Origin: Bdellovibrio sp. | Lineage (GTDB): Bacteria > Bdellovibrionota > Bdellovibrionia > Bdellovibrionales > Bdellovibrionaceae | Direction: 5' to 3' | Assembly (NCBI GenBank): GCA_013360185.1 | Contig: JABWCO010000049.1 | Location: 1-32,033, forward strand | DNA: 32,033 nucleotides | The notes under the pieces: generated by a model | The model's database searches: none | What the model saw: only the letters and a program-made list of their open reading frames with translations | Told to the model about the DNA's origin: nothing | Shown here: in pieces, positions 9,126 to 18,212 of the stretch | Numbering within the stretch: the stretch's first letter is position 1 | Layout of the letters: the number at the start of each line of letters is the position of its first letter | Made by a program: the position numbers and the translations under genes

Positions 9126-9779
9126 CTATTTGACTTCAGCTAATGAATTGTAACTATCATTCAGCTTTTGTTGTCTTTCGACTTCTTTGCTCCAACGTTT
9201 CACTTCACCTTGGTAGCCTTTTTGTTTTGCTACCCATTCGTTTTCTTCACTCGCTAAAGAACGCATTTTCTGACTGACCTGCTCATTCTGTTCTTTTAAC
9301 GTATTCGCACGGGTATTCCAGATTTTCTTTTCTTCTTGCAGCTGGGTTAGTTGCAGTTGGTAATCGTTGATATTCATATCACGTTTTTTCTGGTTTTCTT
9401 TGATCTTGGCGATCATCGCTTCCAACTCTTGCACCTTTTGGTTTTCTTGGGCGAGTTTGGACTTTTCGTCGTTCATCAACTGTTGAATTTCTTTTTCCTG
9501 AGTGCCCAACCGGCCTATGGCCTGATTGTTTTCTTCAGCTTGCTGAAGCACTTGGCGTTGCTGATTTTCCACTTGGGATTTAGCTTTAGTTACTTCTGAG
9601 ATATTGCCTTCGACGGTCTTAAGGTTTTTCTCATATTCTTGCAGGTTGACCTTTGAGTTATTGACGTTGGCCTTAATGCGTTCAAGTCCATCTTTGGCAG
9701 AGTTCTGGGCCCCGGCATTGAGGTGCATGCTTAATAAGATTCCGAATGTTGCGCTAGAGAATGCTTTAGTTAATTTCAT
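9126..9779 (-). CDS. Secreted coiled-coil protein, last gene of the Agl/Glt-like operon
   Basis: A 217-residue protein with an N-terminal signal peptide (hydrophobic stretch ending near NAGAQ) and no later membrane segment, so it is probably periplasmic. Nearly the whole mature part is charged, Gln/Glu/Lys-rich heptad sequence predicted to form a long coiled coil (about 35-205). No enzyme motif is visible and no specific family is recognised. It starts 30 nt after the upstream TPR gene and is followed by the operon terminator, so it is co-transcribed with the motor genes. A structural or spacer role in the envelope complex is a reasonable inference, but the function is unknown. Confidence 0.8.
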   Translation of the reverse strand: MKLTKAFSSATFGILLSMHLNAGAQNSAKDGLERIKANVNNSKVNLQEYEKNLKTVEGNISEVTKAKSQVENQQRQVLQQAEENNQAIGRLGTQEKEIQQLMNDEKSKLAQENQKVQELEAMIAKIKENQKKRDMNINDYQLQLTQLQEEKKIWNTRANTLKEQNEQVSQKMRSLASEENEWVAKQKGYQGEVKRWSKEVERQQKLNDSYNSLAEVK

Positions 9780-9809
9780 CTTAAAAACCTTTCTTATGAC
9801 TCAATCTTA

Positions 9810-11927
9810 TTATTCAGCGAGACCAGCCACACTTGATTCTTGTGGGCAGACATTTTTCAAAGAAGAGCGATAGTGACCCACTTCGTCTTCCCAGATTTCG
9901 CCTTTAAATTTCCAGTTTAAGCTTTTTTCTTTTTGTACTTTAAGTTCAGGACGGTCTTTGACATTCACTTCGCCGCCAGCCATTTGGTAGCGGATGTGTT
10001 CGCCAGCGCCAGAATACAGTTCGTACTGCAGCACTTCATTTTGATCTAGGACACGATTTAAGCTTGCTAACATGTCACTGAAGCGACCTTTTAAAGCTTG
10101 TGAAGCTTGCGCACGTAAGACTATTTTTTCTTTTTCAATACGCGCTAAGCCGATAGAGCGTAAATTTTTAATCGATACACGGGCCTTTTTAGCAATGTGG
10201 TATTGGATGCGGTAACTCATCAGCTTTTTTTCCGCCTCTTGCACGCTGGCAATGGCAGCTTCTGACGGGCTATCACCCTTGATTTCTTTTTTTGCTTCCG
10301 CAAGTTGTTTGTTCGCCTCGTTTTGTTTGGCGATCAGCTCGCGCTCTTGCTTCACTAAAGTCAGTGCGATGCGATTAAAGCGTTGGATTTCGTCTTCGTA
10401 GGTATTGATTTGTTTTTGCACGCTCATAAATGCAGGGTGGCGTGCTAATTCCACGATGAAAGAGCGCGGTAAACCGTTAACTTCTTTCATTTCAGAGTTT
10501 TTGATCCAACTTTTCACGGTTTCATAATAGTTTGTTACTTCTGAGTTGGATTTTGAGTAATCTTCCAACTTCTTTTTCCACGGAGTGTATTTTTTGCTCA
10601 TTTCATTGAGCACTTGGACGCCGTCTCCGTATTGACACAAGTTTAGATAACCCACGGTACGTACGACGTATGATTCCGGAGAAAAGGCATTTTTAAAGAA
10701 GTCCGTGTGCAAAGAGAACATGTTCCCTGCGGCTCCCTCATAGTCTTCGCCCAGAACTTGGGTCCAAGCACTTTCAACCATGGCTTGCAGCCACAGGGGA
10801 TTTGACTTATCCACCTTCAAGTACGATTGGAAAGCATCTTTATAGTCACCCTTTTGGAACTGGATGCGTGCCAAGGTTAAAGCTGCGACAGAACGCAGTT
10901 GAGAAGTCTTTTGGTTTTCTGTGGCCGTCATTAACTTATCTAAGTGGATCGTGGCGTCGTCCACTTTACCTTGGCGATAGTTAAAAAGTGCTGATAATAG
11001 CAAAGCATCTGGGTAACGGGGAGACTTCTCTGAAATGTAAATCAAAGCATCTTCCATTAAACCTAACTGACCTTGCGCTGAATAATGTTTAGCGCGGGTG
11101 ATTTGATATTCGTCGTTCTTGGTGACGTCTAGATCATATTTGGATACCAACGGGTCAATCAGAGCAATATCAGAAGTTTCCAGCACATTGATGTACCTTA
11201 CTAAGGCTTCAGTTGCTTTTTGTTGCCAGTTTTTATCTTTTGACTCTTGTGACACCTGGATCATGTATTGGCGGAATTCAGAATTCAAACCCATGCCTTT
11301 GGCCGTCATCGCGTAATTGTACAGGGCTTCAATGCGGTGTTGCGGGTCATCCATGAGTTCGGCAAAAAGTCCCATGGCTAGCTCATAGTTTTTTTGAATT
11401 TCTAGGAAAATCAATGCCTGCAAAAGTTTATAATCATTCGGCTGCATCTCATCCATTTTGGTCAATTGCACCACGGGATCCGTAGTGCTGGGGTCCATGA
11501 CAGGATTGAGCAGCTTAACGTCTGGAATCTTTTTGAAAGCATCCGCAGATGTCAAATTTTTAGAAGGGGACACCACCTCGTTGTAGGGCAGCAATTGAAA
11601 TTGCAGAACAGCAGGGGATTCGCGGCGACGTGTATCTTTAATTTGCACATCGCGCTGAGTTGGTAAGCGCAGAGGCGAAAGATCTGCGGCGGTGACTTGG
11701 CGTTCTTCGCCGAGGTCAAGGGCCGGGATGTTTTTTACTTTATAGATTTCGACTTTACCATTCACGACTTTCTTTTGATAAACTTCAAAAGTCGGCACCA
11801 TGCTGGATTTCACCTTCAGCCCTGCCGAAGGTGCGCGACCTGCTTTGGTCACTTTCAACGCAGAGTCAGCCAAAGCTGTGCCGCACAGAAAGGGAATCGT
11901 CAATAATAGTTTAAAAGATGCTTTCAT
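9810..11927 (-). CDS. Secreted TPR protein with C-terminal coiled coil
   Basis: A 705-residue protein with a signal peptide (cleavage expected near GTALA-DS). The first 130 residues form a basic, low-complexity lead-in. Residues of roughly 170-480 are tandem TPR-like helical pairs, and about 500-640 are coiled coil. The C-terminal end carries an aromatic and acidic motif (WKFKGEIWEDEVGHY, then a Cys) that looks conserved rather than random. TPR proteins act as scaffolds, and several Glt proteins of the Myxococcus gliding complex are periplasmic TPR proteins. That parallel and the operon position suggest a scaffold in an envelope-spanning machine. Which Glt protein it corresponds to, if any, cannot be decided from sequence alone. 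It starts 21 nt after the barrel gene. Confidence 0.82.
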   Translation of the reverse strand: MKASFKLLLTIPFLCGTALADSALKVTKAGRAPSAGLKVKSSMVPTFEVYQKKVVNGKVEIYKVKNIPALDLGEERQVTAADLSPLRLPTQRDVQIKDTRRRESPAVLQFQLLPYNEVVSPSKNLTSADAFKKIPDVKLLNPVMDPSTTDPVVQLTKMDEMQPNDYKLLQALIFLEIQKNYELAMGLFAELMDDPQHRIEALYNYAMTAKGMGLNSEFRQYMIQVSQESKDKNWQQKATEALVRYINVLETSDIALIDPLVSKYDLDVTKNDEYQITRAKHYSAQGQLGLMEDALIYISEKSPRYPDALLLSALFNYRQGKVDDATIHLDKLMTATENQKTSQLRSVAALTLARIQFQKGDYKDAFQSYLKVDKSNPLWLQAMVESAWTQVLGEDYEGAAGNMFSLHTDFFKNAFSPESYVVRTVGYLNLCQYGDGVQVLNEMSKKYTPWKKKLEDYSKSNSEVTNYYETVKSWIKNSEMKEVNGLPRSFIVELARHPAFMSVQKQINTYEDEIQRFNRIALTLVKQERELIAKQNEANKQLAEAKKEIKGDSPSEAAIASVQEAEKKLMSYRIQYHIAKKARVSIKNLRSIGLARIEKEKIVLRAQASQALKGRFSDMLASLNRVLDQNEVLQYELYSGAGEHIRYQMAGGEVNVKDRPELKVQKEKSLNWKFKGEIWEDEVGHYRSSLKNVCPQESSVAGLAE

Positions 11928-11948
11928 AAGCCCCCCACCCCTGGGAAA

Positions 11949-12713
11949 TTAGTGCCAGTAAGTAATCCCGATCATCAATGATGTATTATTGATGGTTTCA
12001 GATCCTAAATCCCTGTTTCCAGTAACGGTGGTTCCGCCGACTGAAGATCCTGGTGCATAGTATTTCATTTTATTTTGTGTCGACCACGTGTTGATTAGAT
12101 CGGCACGGATCGCAAAGTGTTCCGAGAAAAACATCTGCTGGAAAACACCTAGTTTATAAGCAAAGGTACTTTTCGCAAGATTTCCTTCTGCCTGTGTGAT
12201 TTCGTAATTAAGTGTTCCTACTCCTGCAGAAAGACCCATATCGAAATAAATAATGGCTTTGTCCATCACGCTCATTTTCGCATAGAAAGGCACCCAGATT
12301 CCTGAAAGGAAGTAAGACGACTTAATCACGTTATGATCGGGGATGGCTTTATAAGAATTTACAAACTGATGAACGGCATCGTTGTCTTTCATGGAAGCAG
12401 AGTCAAAATTTACTTCCATACCATAGCGTTCGTTGAAAAAGTAACCCAAGCTGCCAGTAACAATCGTTCCGGTGCTGTAAGGGTCATTAAATGGAATACC
12501 TGCAGAGCCGGTAAGGTAAAAGCGTTCGGCTTTCGTGTAACGGCGGTTTTGCACGACACTGAAGTCGTCGTCTTTTGCGGCCCAATATTTTTGTTCCAAT
12601 TTTTTGATATCCAACTTATCACTGCCGCGTTGATCGGATTTTGTATCCGCTGCTTGTTGCGCGAAAGCCTGTGATGTTGCCAAGATGATAGTTAAGATGG
12701 TTTTTTTCAACAT
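11949..12713 (-). CDS. Outer-membrane beta-barrel protein
   Basis: A 254-residue protein with a clear signal peptide (cleavage near SQAFA-QQ), a charged mature N-terminus, then alternating hydrophobic strands with glycines and aromatics from FYLTGSAGIPF (about residue 65) to the C-terminal TSLMIGITYWH. This is the pattern of a small outer-membrane barrel of about eight strands. An AGGGG Shine-Dalgarno lies about 7 nt before the ATG. The Myxococcus gliding complex includes outer-membrane barrel proteins (GltA, GltB, GltH), and the adjacent TonB-like gene makes it a plausible outer-membrane contact of the complex. This role is inferred from the operon; the barrel topology is only predicted. Confidence 0.8.
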   Translation of the reverse strand: MLKKTILTIILATSQAFAQQAADTKSDQRGSDKLDIKKLEQKYWAAKDDDFSVVQNRRYTKAERFYLTGSAGIPFNDPYSTGTIVTGSLGYFFNERYGMEVNFDSASMKDNDAVHQFVNSYKAIPDHNVIKSSYFLSGIWVPFYAKMSVMDKAIIYFDMGLSAGVGTLNYEITQAEGNLAKSTFAYKLGVFQQMFFSEHFAIRADLINTWSTQNKMKYYAPGSSVGGTTVTGNRDLGSETINNTSLMIGITYWH

Positions 12714-12728
12714 GTTCTAACCCCTGCC

Positions 12729-14216
12729 TTAGTTTGTACTTTTGAATAGGAATGGATACGTTACTAGCACGCGAGTTCCACCTTGTGGGTTCGGAAACTT
12801 CCATGCTGCAACCCTGTTCAAAATACATCCCTCTACGGTTGCGTTCTTCAGTGTAGTATCACCGATGAGCTGTTGTTCCACGGACCCTGAGGGGCCGATC
12901 GTGAACTTCACAGCGACTTTGCCAAATAAATCTGGATTCGCGCTTAATTGGCGCTCATAACAATATAAGATCTGACCAAGTTTAGATTTGATGTACTGAG
13001 CGATAATTTCGCGATCTAGACCGCCGGTAATTTCGCCTTCTTCTTCAATCAAGCCAACCCCTGCATTGCCAGTACCGCCAGCCGCTAAGCCGCCCATACC
13101 CGACGCACTTTTGCCGCCACCTTTACCCGCCGTTGAAATTACCACGCCAGAACCTGTGCCTTCTGAGCCCCAGTCACGACCTGATTTTTCCATACCACCG
13201 ACCGCAGCTAGAGCACGACCGGAAGGACCTGAACCGGCCTTCACGCCATTCGCAAAAACGACGTTGCCTGATTTAGCCGCTTGCGCCGACACTTTTCCGA
13301 TCAGTTGAGAAATACGACCGCCTGCGATCGACTTCATCATTTTTGAAACCTTACCTTGGCTGCCACTTGTTGGCATTTCAGCCTTTGCTGATTTTTCTGT
13401 TGCCGGAGCTTCTTTCACGACAACTTCTTGTTTCGGAGCGGGAGCCGGAGCGGCCGCTTCGAGACGCTTACGTTTTGGTTTTAACTCTGTTTTAACCACA
13501 ATTTTTTGCGCCACTTTAGGGGGTGTCGCTGCGGTCTCGACCGTTTCTTTTTTCGGAGCAAAAACGCCGACAGAAACCAGCAGCAGGGCTGCACCCAGAA
13601 TGAAATAAAAACCACGTTTTGATTCTTTGTCCATTAACTGATCTGCAGACAGGTGACCTAGTTTAGCCACGTCTTCCATTGAAACGGTTCTTTGGCTGAT
13701 TTCCAAGTTTTCAACAACTTGTTTGTGCCAGTCTTCAGAAGGGGTGCATGCCACAACCAGAGGCGAGCCCGACATGGTCGTTACGAATTTTTTATTTAAA
13801 GGGATGACTTTTGTTTCCACGATTTGTCCGTATTGGCGGACCATGAAAAGTTGAAACTTTTTATCACTGGCGCGTGATTCTTTGCCTGTTTTATCTAAAC
13901 GCAGGTAAAGGTCCGCCTCTTTCGTCACCGGTGTAAATTTCAAAGTGCAATCGGCAAGTTCTAAAGTTTTTTCGCCATCAATGCACAGAGCCGGGGAGTC
14001 AGAGCCTTTTGCGCTGGCCTCCATGTCCATGTTCACATACCACCAACGGTTGTCACGGAATTCAAAAAAACCTTGAATCCCTTTGGTGTAAGGTGAAACG
14101 GAAATGACGTCTGCCAATCGGCTTGAGCCGAAGGTGTGTGTTTCGTTGTTTGAACGCAACTTCCAAGTTTTCGCCGTCCCATTTTTTAGGGATTGACGTA
14201 CAATTAACGTGATCAT
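12729..14216 (-). CDS. FHA - transmembrane - TonB/AgmX C-terminal protein (GltG-like)
   Basis: A 495-residue bitopic protein that could physically bridge cytoplasm and periplasm. Residues 1-100 resemble an FHA fold (FGSSRLADV near 29-37), although the canonical Arg/Ser phosphothreonine-binding set is not clearly intact. A cytoplasmic linker follows, then one membrane helix (about 202-220), a Pro/Ala/Lys-rich periplasmic stretch (about 230-290) and a Gly-rich stretch (about 325-400). The final 90 residues match the TonB-like AgmX/PglI C-terminal domain, with paired cysteines at 419 (in YCYER) and 464 (in GCILNRV). TonB-type proteins pass energy from ExbB/ExbD-like motors to outer-membrane partners. 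The same domain order occurs in Myxococcus GltG. It has a GAGG Shine-Dalgarno and is flanked by 15-nt gaps. Confidence 0.88.
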   Translation of the reverse strand: MITLIVRQSLKNGTAKTWKLRSNNETHTFGSSRLADVISVSPYTKGIQGFFEFRDNRWWYVNMDMEASAKGSDSPALCIDGEKTLELADCTLKFTPVTKEADLYLRLDKTGKESRASDKKFQLFMVRQYGQIVETKVIPLNKKFVTTMSGSPLVVACTPSEDWHKQVVENLEISQRTVSMEDVAKLGHLSADQLMDKESKRGFYFILGAALLLVSVGVFAPKKETVETAATPPKVAQKIVVKTELKPKRKRLEAAAPAPAPKQEVVVKEAPATEKSAKAEMPTSGSQGKVSKMMKSIAGGRISQLIGKVSAQAAKSGNVVFANGVKAGSGPSGRALAAVGGMEKSGRDWGSEGTGSGVVISTAGKGGGKSASGMGGLAAGGTGNAGVGLIEEEGEITGGLDREIIAQYIKSKLGQILYCYERQLSANPDLFGKVAVKFTIGPSGSVEQQLIGDTTLKNATVEGCILNRVAAWKFPNPQGGTRVLVTYPFLFKSTN

Positions 14217-14231
14217 TGATTACCTCTAATC

Positions 14232-14483
14232 CTAGTTATTCAAATATAGGGCTGATTCGCGAATACGGGCGTCCATATCCTTCTGCACATCGTAAAGTGG
14301 CATAAACTTAATGCCCCTTTTTTGCACAAGGTAGGCCCCATCAGGATTACGAATCGTACCCTTGAGGTTCATCTCACCAAAATTGACTTCTTGGACTTTA
14401 CGGACTGTTCTTTGTTTGGCAAAGGCAGTCGCGGTTGTTCCCAAGAGAATGAAAGCGACCATCGCTGTGATGATAGTTTTCAC
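14232..14483 (-). CDS. Small secreted protein in the motor operon
   Basis: An 83-residue product with a GTG start and a strong GGAGGG Shine-Dalgarno 6 nt away. The signal peptide ends near ATAFA-KQ, leaving a mature protein of about 60 residues with no cysteines and no membrane segment. The mature part has a conserved-looking core (EVNFGEMNLKGTI, then a KRGIKFMPLY region) and a charged C-terminal helix. No family is recognised. It sits between the large TPR gene and the FHA-TonB gene with 14-15 nt gaps, so it is co-transcribed with them and is likely a small periplasmic component of the same complex. Confidence 0.75.
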   Translation of the reverse strand: MKTIITAMVAFILLGTTATAFAKQRTVRKVQEVNFGEMNLKGTIRNPDGAYLVQKRGIKFMPLYDVQKDMDARIRESALYLNN

Positions 14484-14497
14484 TTGTACCCTCCATA

Positions 14498-17400
14498 CTA
14501 CAAGTCTCCCGAGATAACGTGCTGACCGACTTTGTTCTGAGTTTTCAAATATTCTATTTTCTTACCTAACCAATCACGCATATCCAATTGCTGACTGGCT
14601 TTAAATGCTTTTTCATAAGAGTCTAACGCAAGCGTCGGACTTCCTTTGTAGGTCTCAAATAAATGAGCCTGCTGTAATAAGTAATCGACATTTTCCCTGC
14701 GAACATTAAGCAATTCTTTAATCAAACTTAATGCTTTGTCGACCTCGCCCTTCTGGGCATAAGCTTCACTCATGACTGGGCCTACACCAAGAGTATACAA
14801 CTGGTCTTTCGACAAGGCAGATAATTTTTCAATCGCGCGTGTGAAATCTCCCTCTGAGAAAGATTTAATACCTGCGAAAGTTTGCATTTCTGTCGAAGGC
14901 ATTTGCATGTCTAAAACTTTTTCGAAAAATGGCATCGCGGAAATCAAACCATCTTCTTTATAAAGTAAACGAGCTTTTTGATACACGAACGGAGAGACTT
15001 CTGGCTGCGCTTTAAGAGCGGCCTCAATCATCCACAGGGCTTTGTCATTAAACCCTTTACCTTCGGATCCTAGACTTGCGAAGAATAACCCCAAAGAGCG
15101 GGTCTCTTTATTTTTTGCTAGCTCTAGACCTAGACGCTCGACGGTTTCAAATTGTTTTGAGTAATAGCAGTTACCCGCGATATCAAAGGCGTTAGCCAGA
15201 TTGATTCCGCCGCTGCCGACTAAGGTTTTATTACAAGTTTTAGCCGCCTTTGTCTCAAAACGAGTCACTTTACCGATGCTCATGTCAGAGCTGTTTGGCA
15301 AGAAGGCCAGCATTTTTTCTGCAGCTGGATACGCCACCACCGGAGGCAACGTTTGGTCAGGGCGGACGTTGGCCAAAATGCGCTCTGTGCTTGAAGCTTG
15401 CCCCTTAGACGCTGCCAATACTTTGAGTTTGGCTTCATTTTCATTTTTCTTTTCTTGAATCGGTGTCGTTAATTTGGCGATTTCTATGCGCAGAGCTTTC
15501 TGATCTTCCGCACTCAAAGTCGCAGGCAAAGGCATTGTTTCTAAACTTTCAATGAAGTTCGCATAACAACGATCGATACCACGCATTGCTTCAAGTTGTT
15601 GATAAGGATCTTTGCTCATTTTCAATGTCGTGTGGTAGGCGGTGTGCGCTTTGTCTAGTTTTTCGGTCTTCATCGAAAGAACCAGAGCAAATTTTTCCTC
15701 ACGAGCTTTGACGCTTTGTTGGACCAATTCTTTTTCTAAAATGCGGGCCTGAATCAGGCGAGCTTCGGCACGGACTTCCGCGGGCGCATCCCGACCGTTG
15801 GCTTTTAACGAAAGGTCAAACGCTTGAGAGATTTTACCGGCATCTAAGAAAGCGCGGGCCCGAGCGATCATGATTTGTGTTGTGAACGGTTCTATACCTT
15901 TTGCTAAGATTTGATTTTGCAACTTTTCCAGTTCTGCTGCTTGAGGTTCATTTTTATAGGAATCTAAAAGCTTCGTATAGATGCGCTCCAGCGTTTTGTT
16001 GTCAGCACCATTTAAGATGTTTGTATAAGCGGCGCGGGCTTCTTTTGTTTTCTTTTCCAAAAGATAGATATCGGCAGCCAACTCGAGCTGATTGTTGCGG
16101 TCTTTTTTGTCAAGATCTGCAATTTTTAATAAAGTTTCTGCTGATTTTGAAATCTGACCGACTTCGGCATACGCTTTGGCCGTATCTTTTAGCACGTCCA
16201 GGTTACGTTTGTCGTTCGGATATTTTTTCACGAATTTTGTAGAAAGCTCTGCGGCCTCAAAGATCCTGCCTTCAGAATAAAGGATACTCAAAGCTTGCCA
16301 TAAAGCATCTTGAGAAAGTTTCGAGTTCTCGTGCTCTTTGGCGAAGGCAATAAGTTTTTGCGAGGCCTGGTCTTTGTCGCCTGTTTTCGCGAACTCTTGA
16401 ATTTCTGTGAAGTGGGCTTCTTCCATGATTTTGTTCATGCTCTTTTTGCGATCTTCATCGCTGGAAGATCCCACCACTTGTTTGGTAAAGGACTTAATAC
16501 CTGCATAGTCTTTGCGGATGTTCAGGATGTCGAGTATCAAATCTTCAGATTTCTTTTTGATATCGGGTTGGTCGCCGGCTTTTAGCTGCGTTAAAGGCTT
16601 TAACCATTTTTCGGCTTCCAGATAGTTATTTTCTTCGTAGGCGATATGGCCGACTTTGAATTTAACCAATGTCGCATATTTGCCAGTAGGGTGCTTGGCC
16701 AAATAGTTCGTTGCTAAATCTTTGCGTTCAGCATCTTTTAAAGGATCTGATTTTTTCTCGATGCTTTTTTCTTTCGAATATAAAGCGGCATAGTTTGCAT
16801 CATGGCGCATTGTTGGCTCTGCGGATTTGTCGCCGACCATTTTGTATTGTGTGCTGGCTTCGTCATACTTTTCGAGTTGGAAAAGAAGTTCGGCGTAAGC
16901 ATAGCGAGTTTTAAGGTCCGGTTTTGTTGGGTCTTCGTTGTCGAGGATCAACTTAAATAGTTTTTGAGTAAGATCTGAAAACTGTACATTTTGTTTGTTC
17001 TTAAGCCAGATCTCCCACCATTTTTTCGCCATGTCTAGGCTGGTGCGGCGGAAGCCTTCTTCGCAAGATGCTTTTAGGATGTCGGCCTTTTGCAGGGATC
17101 TCCATGTCGCATCACCTTTACAGAGATCACTGACTTCTTGCAAATGAGTGATGACTTTGTCACGTAATTTCAAAGTTTCATTGGCTTCAACCAAGAATAG
17201 ATGTGAACGCACGACATCGGGACCCGAAGAACGTTTGTCGATGTATTCACCCAAGAAGATATTCATTTCTTTTTGACGGCTGTGGGATTCATAAAGCTTT
17301 GCCATGTTGATCATGGACTCGCCCAGTTCTTCTTCAGTCGTAAAGTCTTCAAAGAAGGAATATAGTTTGTCGGCAGAATAAGAGTCACCCACAAAGACAG

Positions 17401-18208
17401 CTAAATCGCGCAAAGCTTCACGGCGCAAGTTATGGCGATTGGTCGGCACTTCGCCGTCCTGCAATGCCGGGTTTGTTTTTACCACAGTGACTAGCTTTTT
17501 GATGCCGTTGTCACTGTCGCGCAGATTGTAATATGCCCAAGCGGCTTTATACATGCCGTAAGAGTAAACTCGGCTGTTCGGAAATTTTTCAACCGCTAGA
17601 AAATGGTCTAAGGACTCTTTGAACTTTCCTTGATCGTAAAGTAATTCACCTAAGGCCAAAGTTCCGTCGGGAATCAGAGGTGACTTAGGAAAGCGGGTGA
17701 TCAGTTTTAGATAAAGCGCTTCAGATTGTTTGAACTGAGCGACTTGTTGGTTTGCAAAGGCATTATTGAAAAGAACCGAATCCATTTGTTTGAAATTCGG
17801 AAAGTCTATTTCAATTTTAGTATAAATTTTAATGGCTCGCTTGATCGCTTCCGAGCCTTTTTCGTTGGCTACTGGAAACGGAGAAAGTTTCAAGAGGGGA
17901 GTGTCTTGGTGCAAGTCAAAGAAACGGCCGGATTTTGAGCGTCGCATATAGAGCTCCGCCAAACGATACCACAGGTCGGCTTCTTCTTTGGCACCTTTCT
18001 TTTTCTTGATGATTTGCTGTAAAGAATCAATCGCTTTATTTTCAGAGCGAGTGATCATGACCTCACTGCTGAGCGCCTTCTTTTCGTTTTCTTCTTCGCT
18101 GGTGTTTAAGCGAACTTCCGGTAAAAGCCCTTTTTCAGTTCTTTCTGCAGAAAAACTTGATAACGAAAATAATTGAAGTGCGAGCAGTAAAATCATGTTG
18201 CGATACAT
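14498..18208 (-). CDS. Large secreted TPR repeat protein
   Basis: A 1236-residue protein with a signal peptide (cleavage near SFSA-ER) and then an almost continuous helical repeat array. Many segments fit TPR or Sel1-type spacing, for example around ADLWYRLAELYMRRS (about 75-95) and YAYAELLFQLEKYDEAS in the middle. No catalytic motif is visible. Very long periplasmic TPR proteins are part of the Myxococcus gliding complex. Its position directly after the two ExbD-like genes (4-nt gap) makes a periplasmic scaffold for the motor the best inference. A GGAG Shine-Dalgarno precedes the ATG; a second in-frame ATG lies four codons further in. The next gene starts 14 nt downstream. Confidence 0.85.
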   Translation of the reverse strand: MYRNMILLLALQLFSLSSFSAERTEKGLLPEVRLNTSEEENEKKALSSEVMITRSENKAIDSLQQIIKKKKGAKEEADLWYRLAELYMRRSKSGRFFDLHQDTPLLKLSPFPVANEKGSEAIKRAIKIYTKIEIDFPNFKQMDSVLFNNAFANQQVAQFKQSEALYLKLITRFPKSPLIPDGTLALGELLYDQGKFKESLDHFLAVEKFPNSRVYSYGMYKAAWAYYNLRDSDNGIKKLVTVVKTNPALQDGEVPTNRHNLRREALRDLAVFVGDSYSADKLYSFFEDFTTEEELGESMINMAKLYESHSRQKEMNIFLGEYIDKRSSGPDVVRSHLFLVEANETLKLRDKVITHLQEVSDLCKGDATWRSLQKADILKASCEEGFRRTSLDMAKKWWEIWLKNKQNVQFSDLTQKLFKLILDNEDPTKPDLKTRYAYAELLFQLEKYDEASTQYKMVGDKSAEPTMRHDANYAALYSKEKSIEKKSDPLKDAERKDLATNYLAKHPTGKYATLVKFKVGHIAYEENNYLEAEKWLKPLTQLKAGDQPDIKKKSEDLILDILNIRKDYAGIKSFTKQVVGSSSDEDRKKSMNKIMEEAHFTEIQEFAKTGDKDQASQKLIAFAKEHENSKLSQDALWQALSILYSEGRIFEAAELSTKFVKKYPNDKRNLDVLKDTAKAYAEVGQISKSAETLLKIADLDKKDRNNQLELAADIYLLEKKTKEARAAYTNILNGADNKTLERIYTKLLDSYKNEPQAAELEKLQNQILAKGIEPFTTQIMIARARAFLDAGKISQAFDLSLKANGRDAPAEVRAEARLIQARILEKELVQQSVKAREEKFALVLSMKTEKLDKAHTAYHTTLKMSKDPYQQLEAMRGIDRCYANFIESLETMPLPATLSAEDQKALRIEIAKLTTPIQEKKNENEAKLKVLAASKGQASSTERILANVRPDQTLPPVVAYPAAEKMLAFLPNSSDMSIGKVTRFETKAAKTCNKTLVGSGGINLANAFDIAGNCYYSKQFETVERLGLELAKNKETRSLGLFFASLGSEGKGFNDKALWMIEAALKAQPEVSPFVYQKARLLYKEDGLISAMPFFEKVLDMQMPSTEMQTFAGIKSFSEGDFTRAIEKLSALSKDQLYTLGVGPVMSEAYAQKGEVDKALSLIKELLNVRRENVDYLLQQAHLFETYKGSPTLALDSYEKAFKASQQLDMRDWLGKKIEYLKTQNKVGQHVISGDL

Positions 18209-18212
18209 AAAA

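Noticed and set aside
12410-12674. Frames of 70-113 codons on both strands across the barrel gene
   Set aside because: They are shadows of the beta-barrel gene: no signal peptide, domain or ribosome site, whereas the barrel frame has all expected features.
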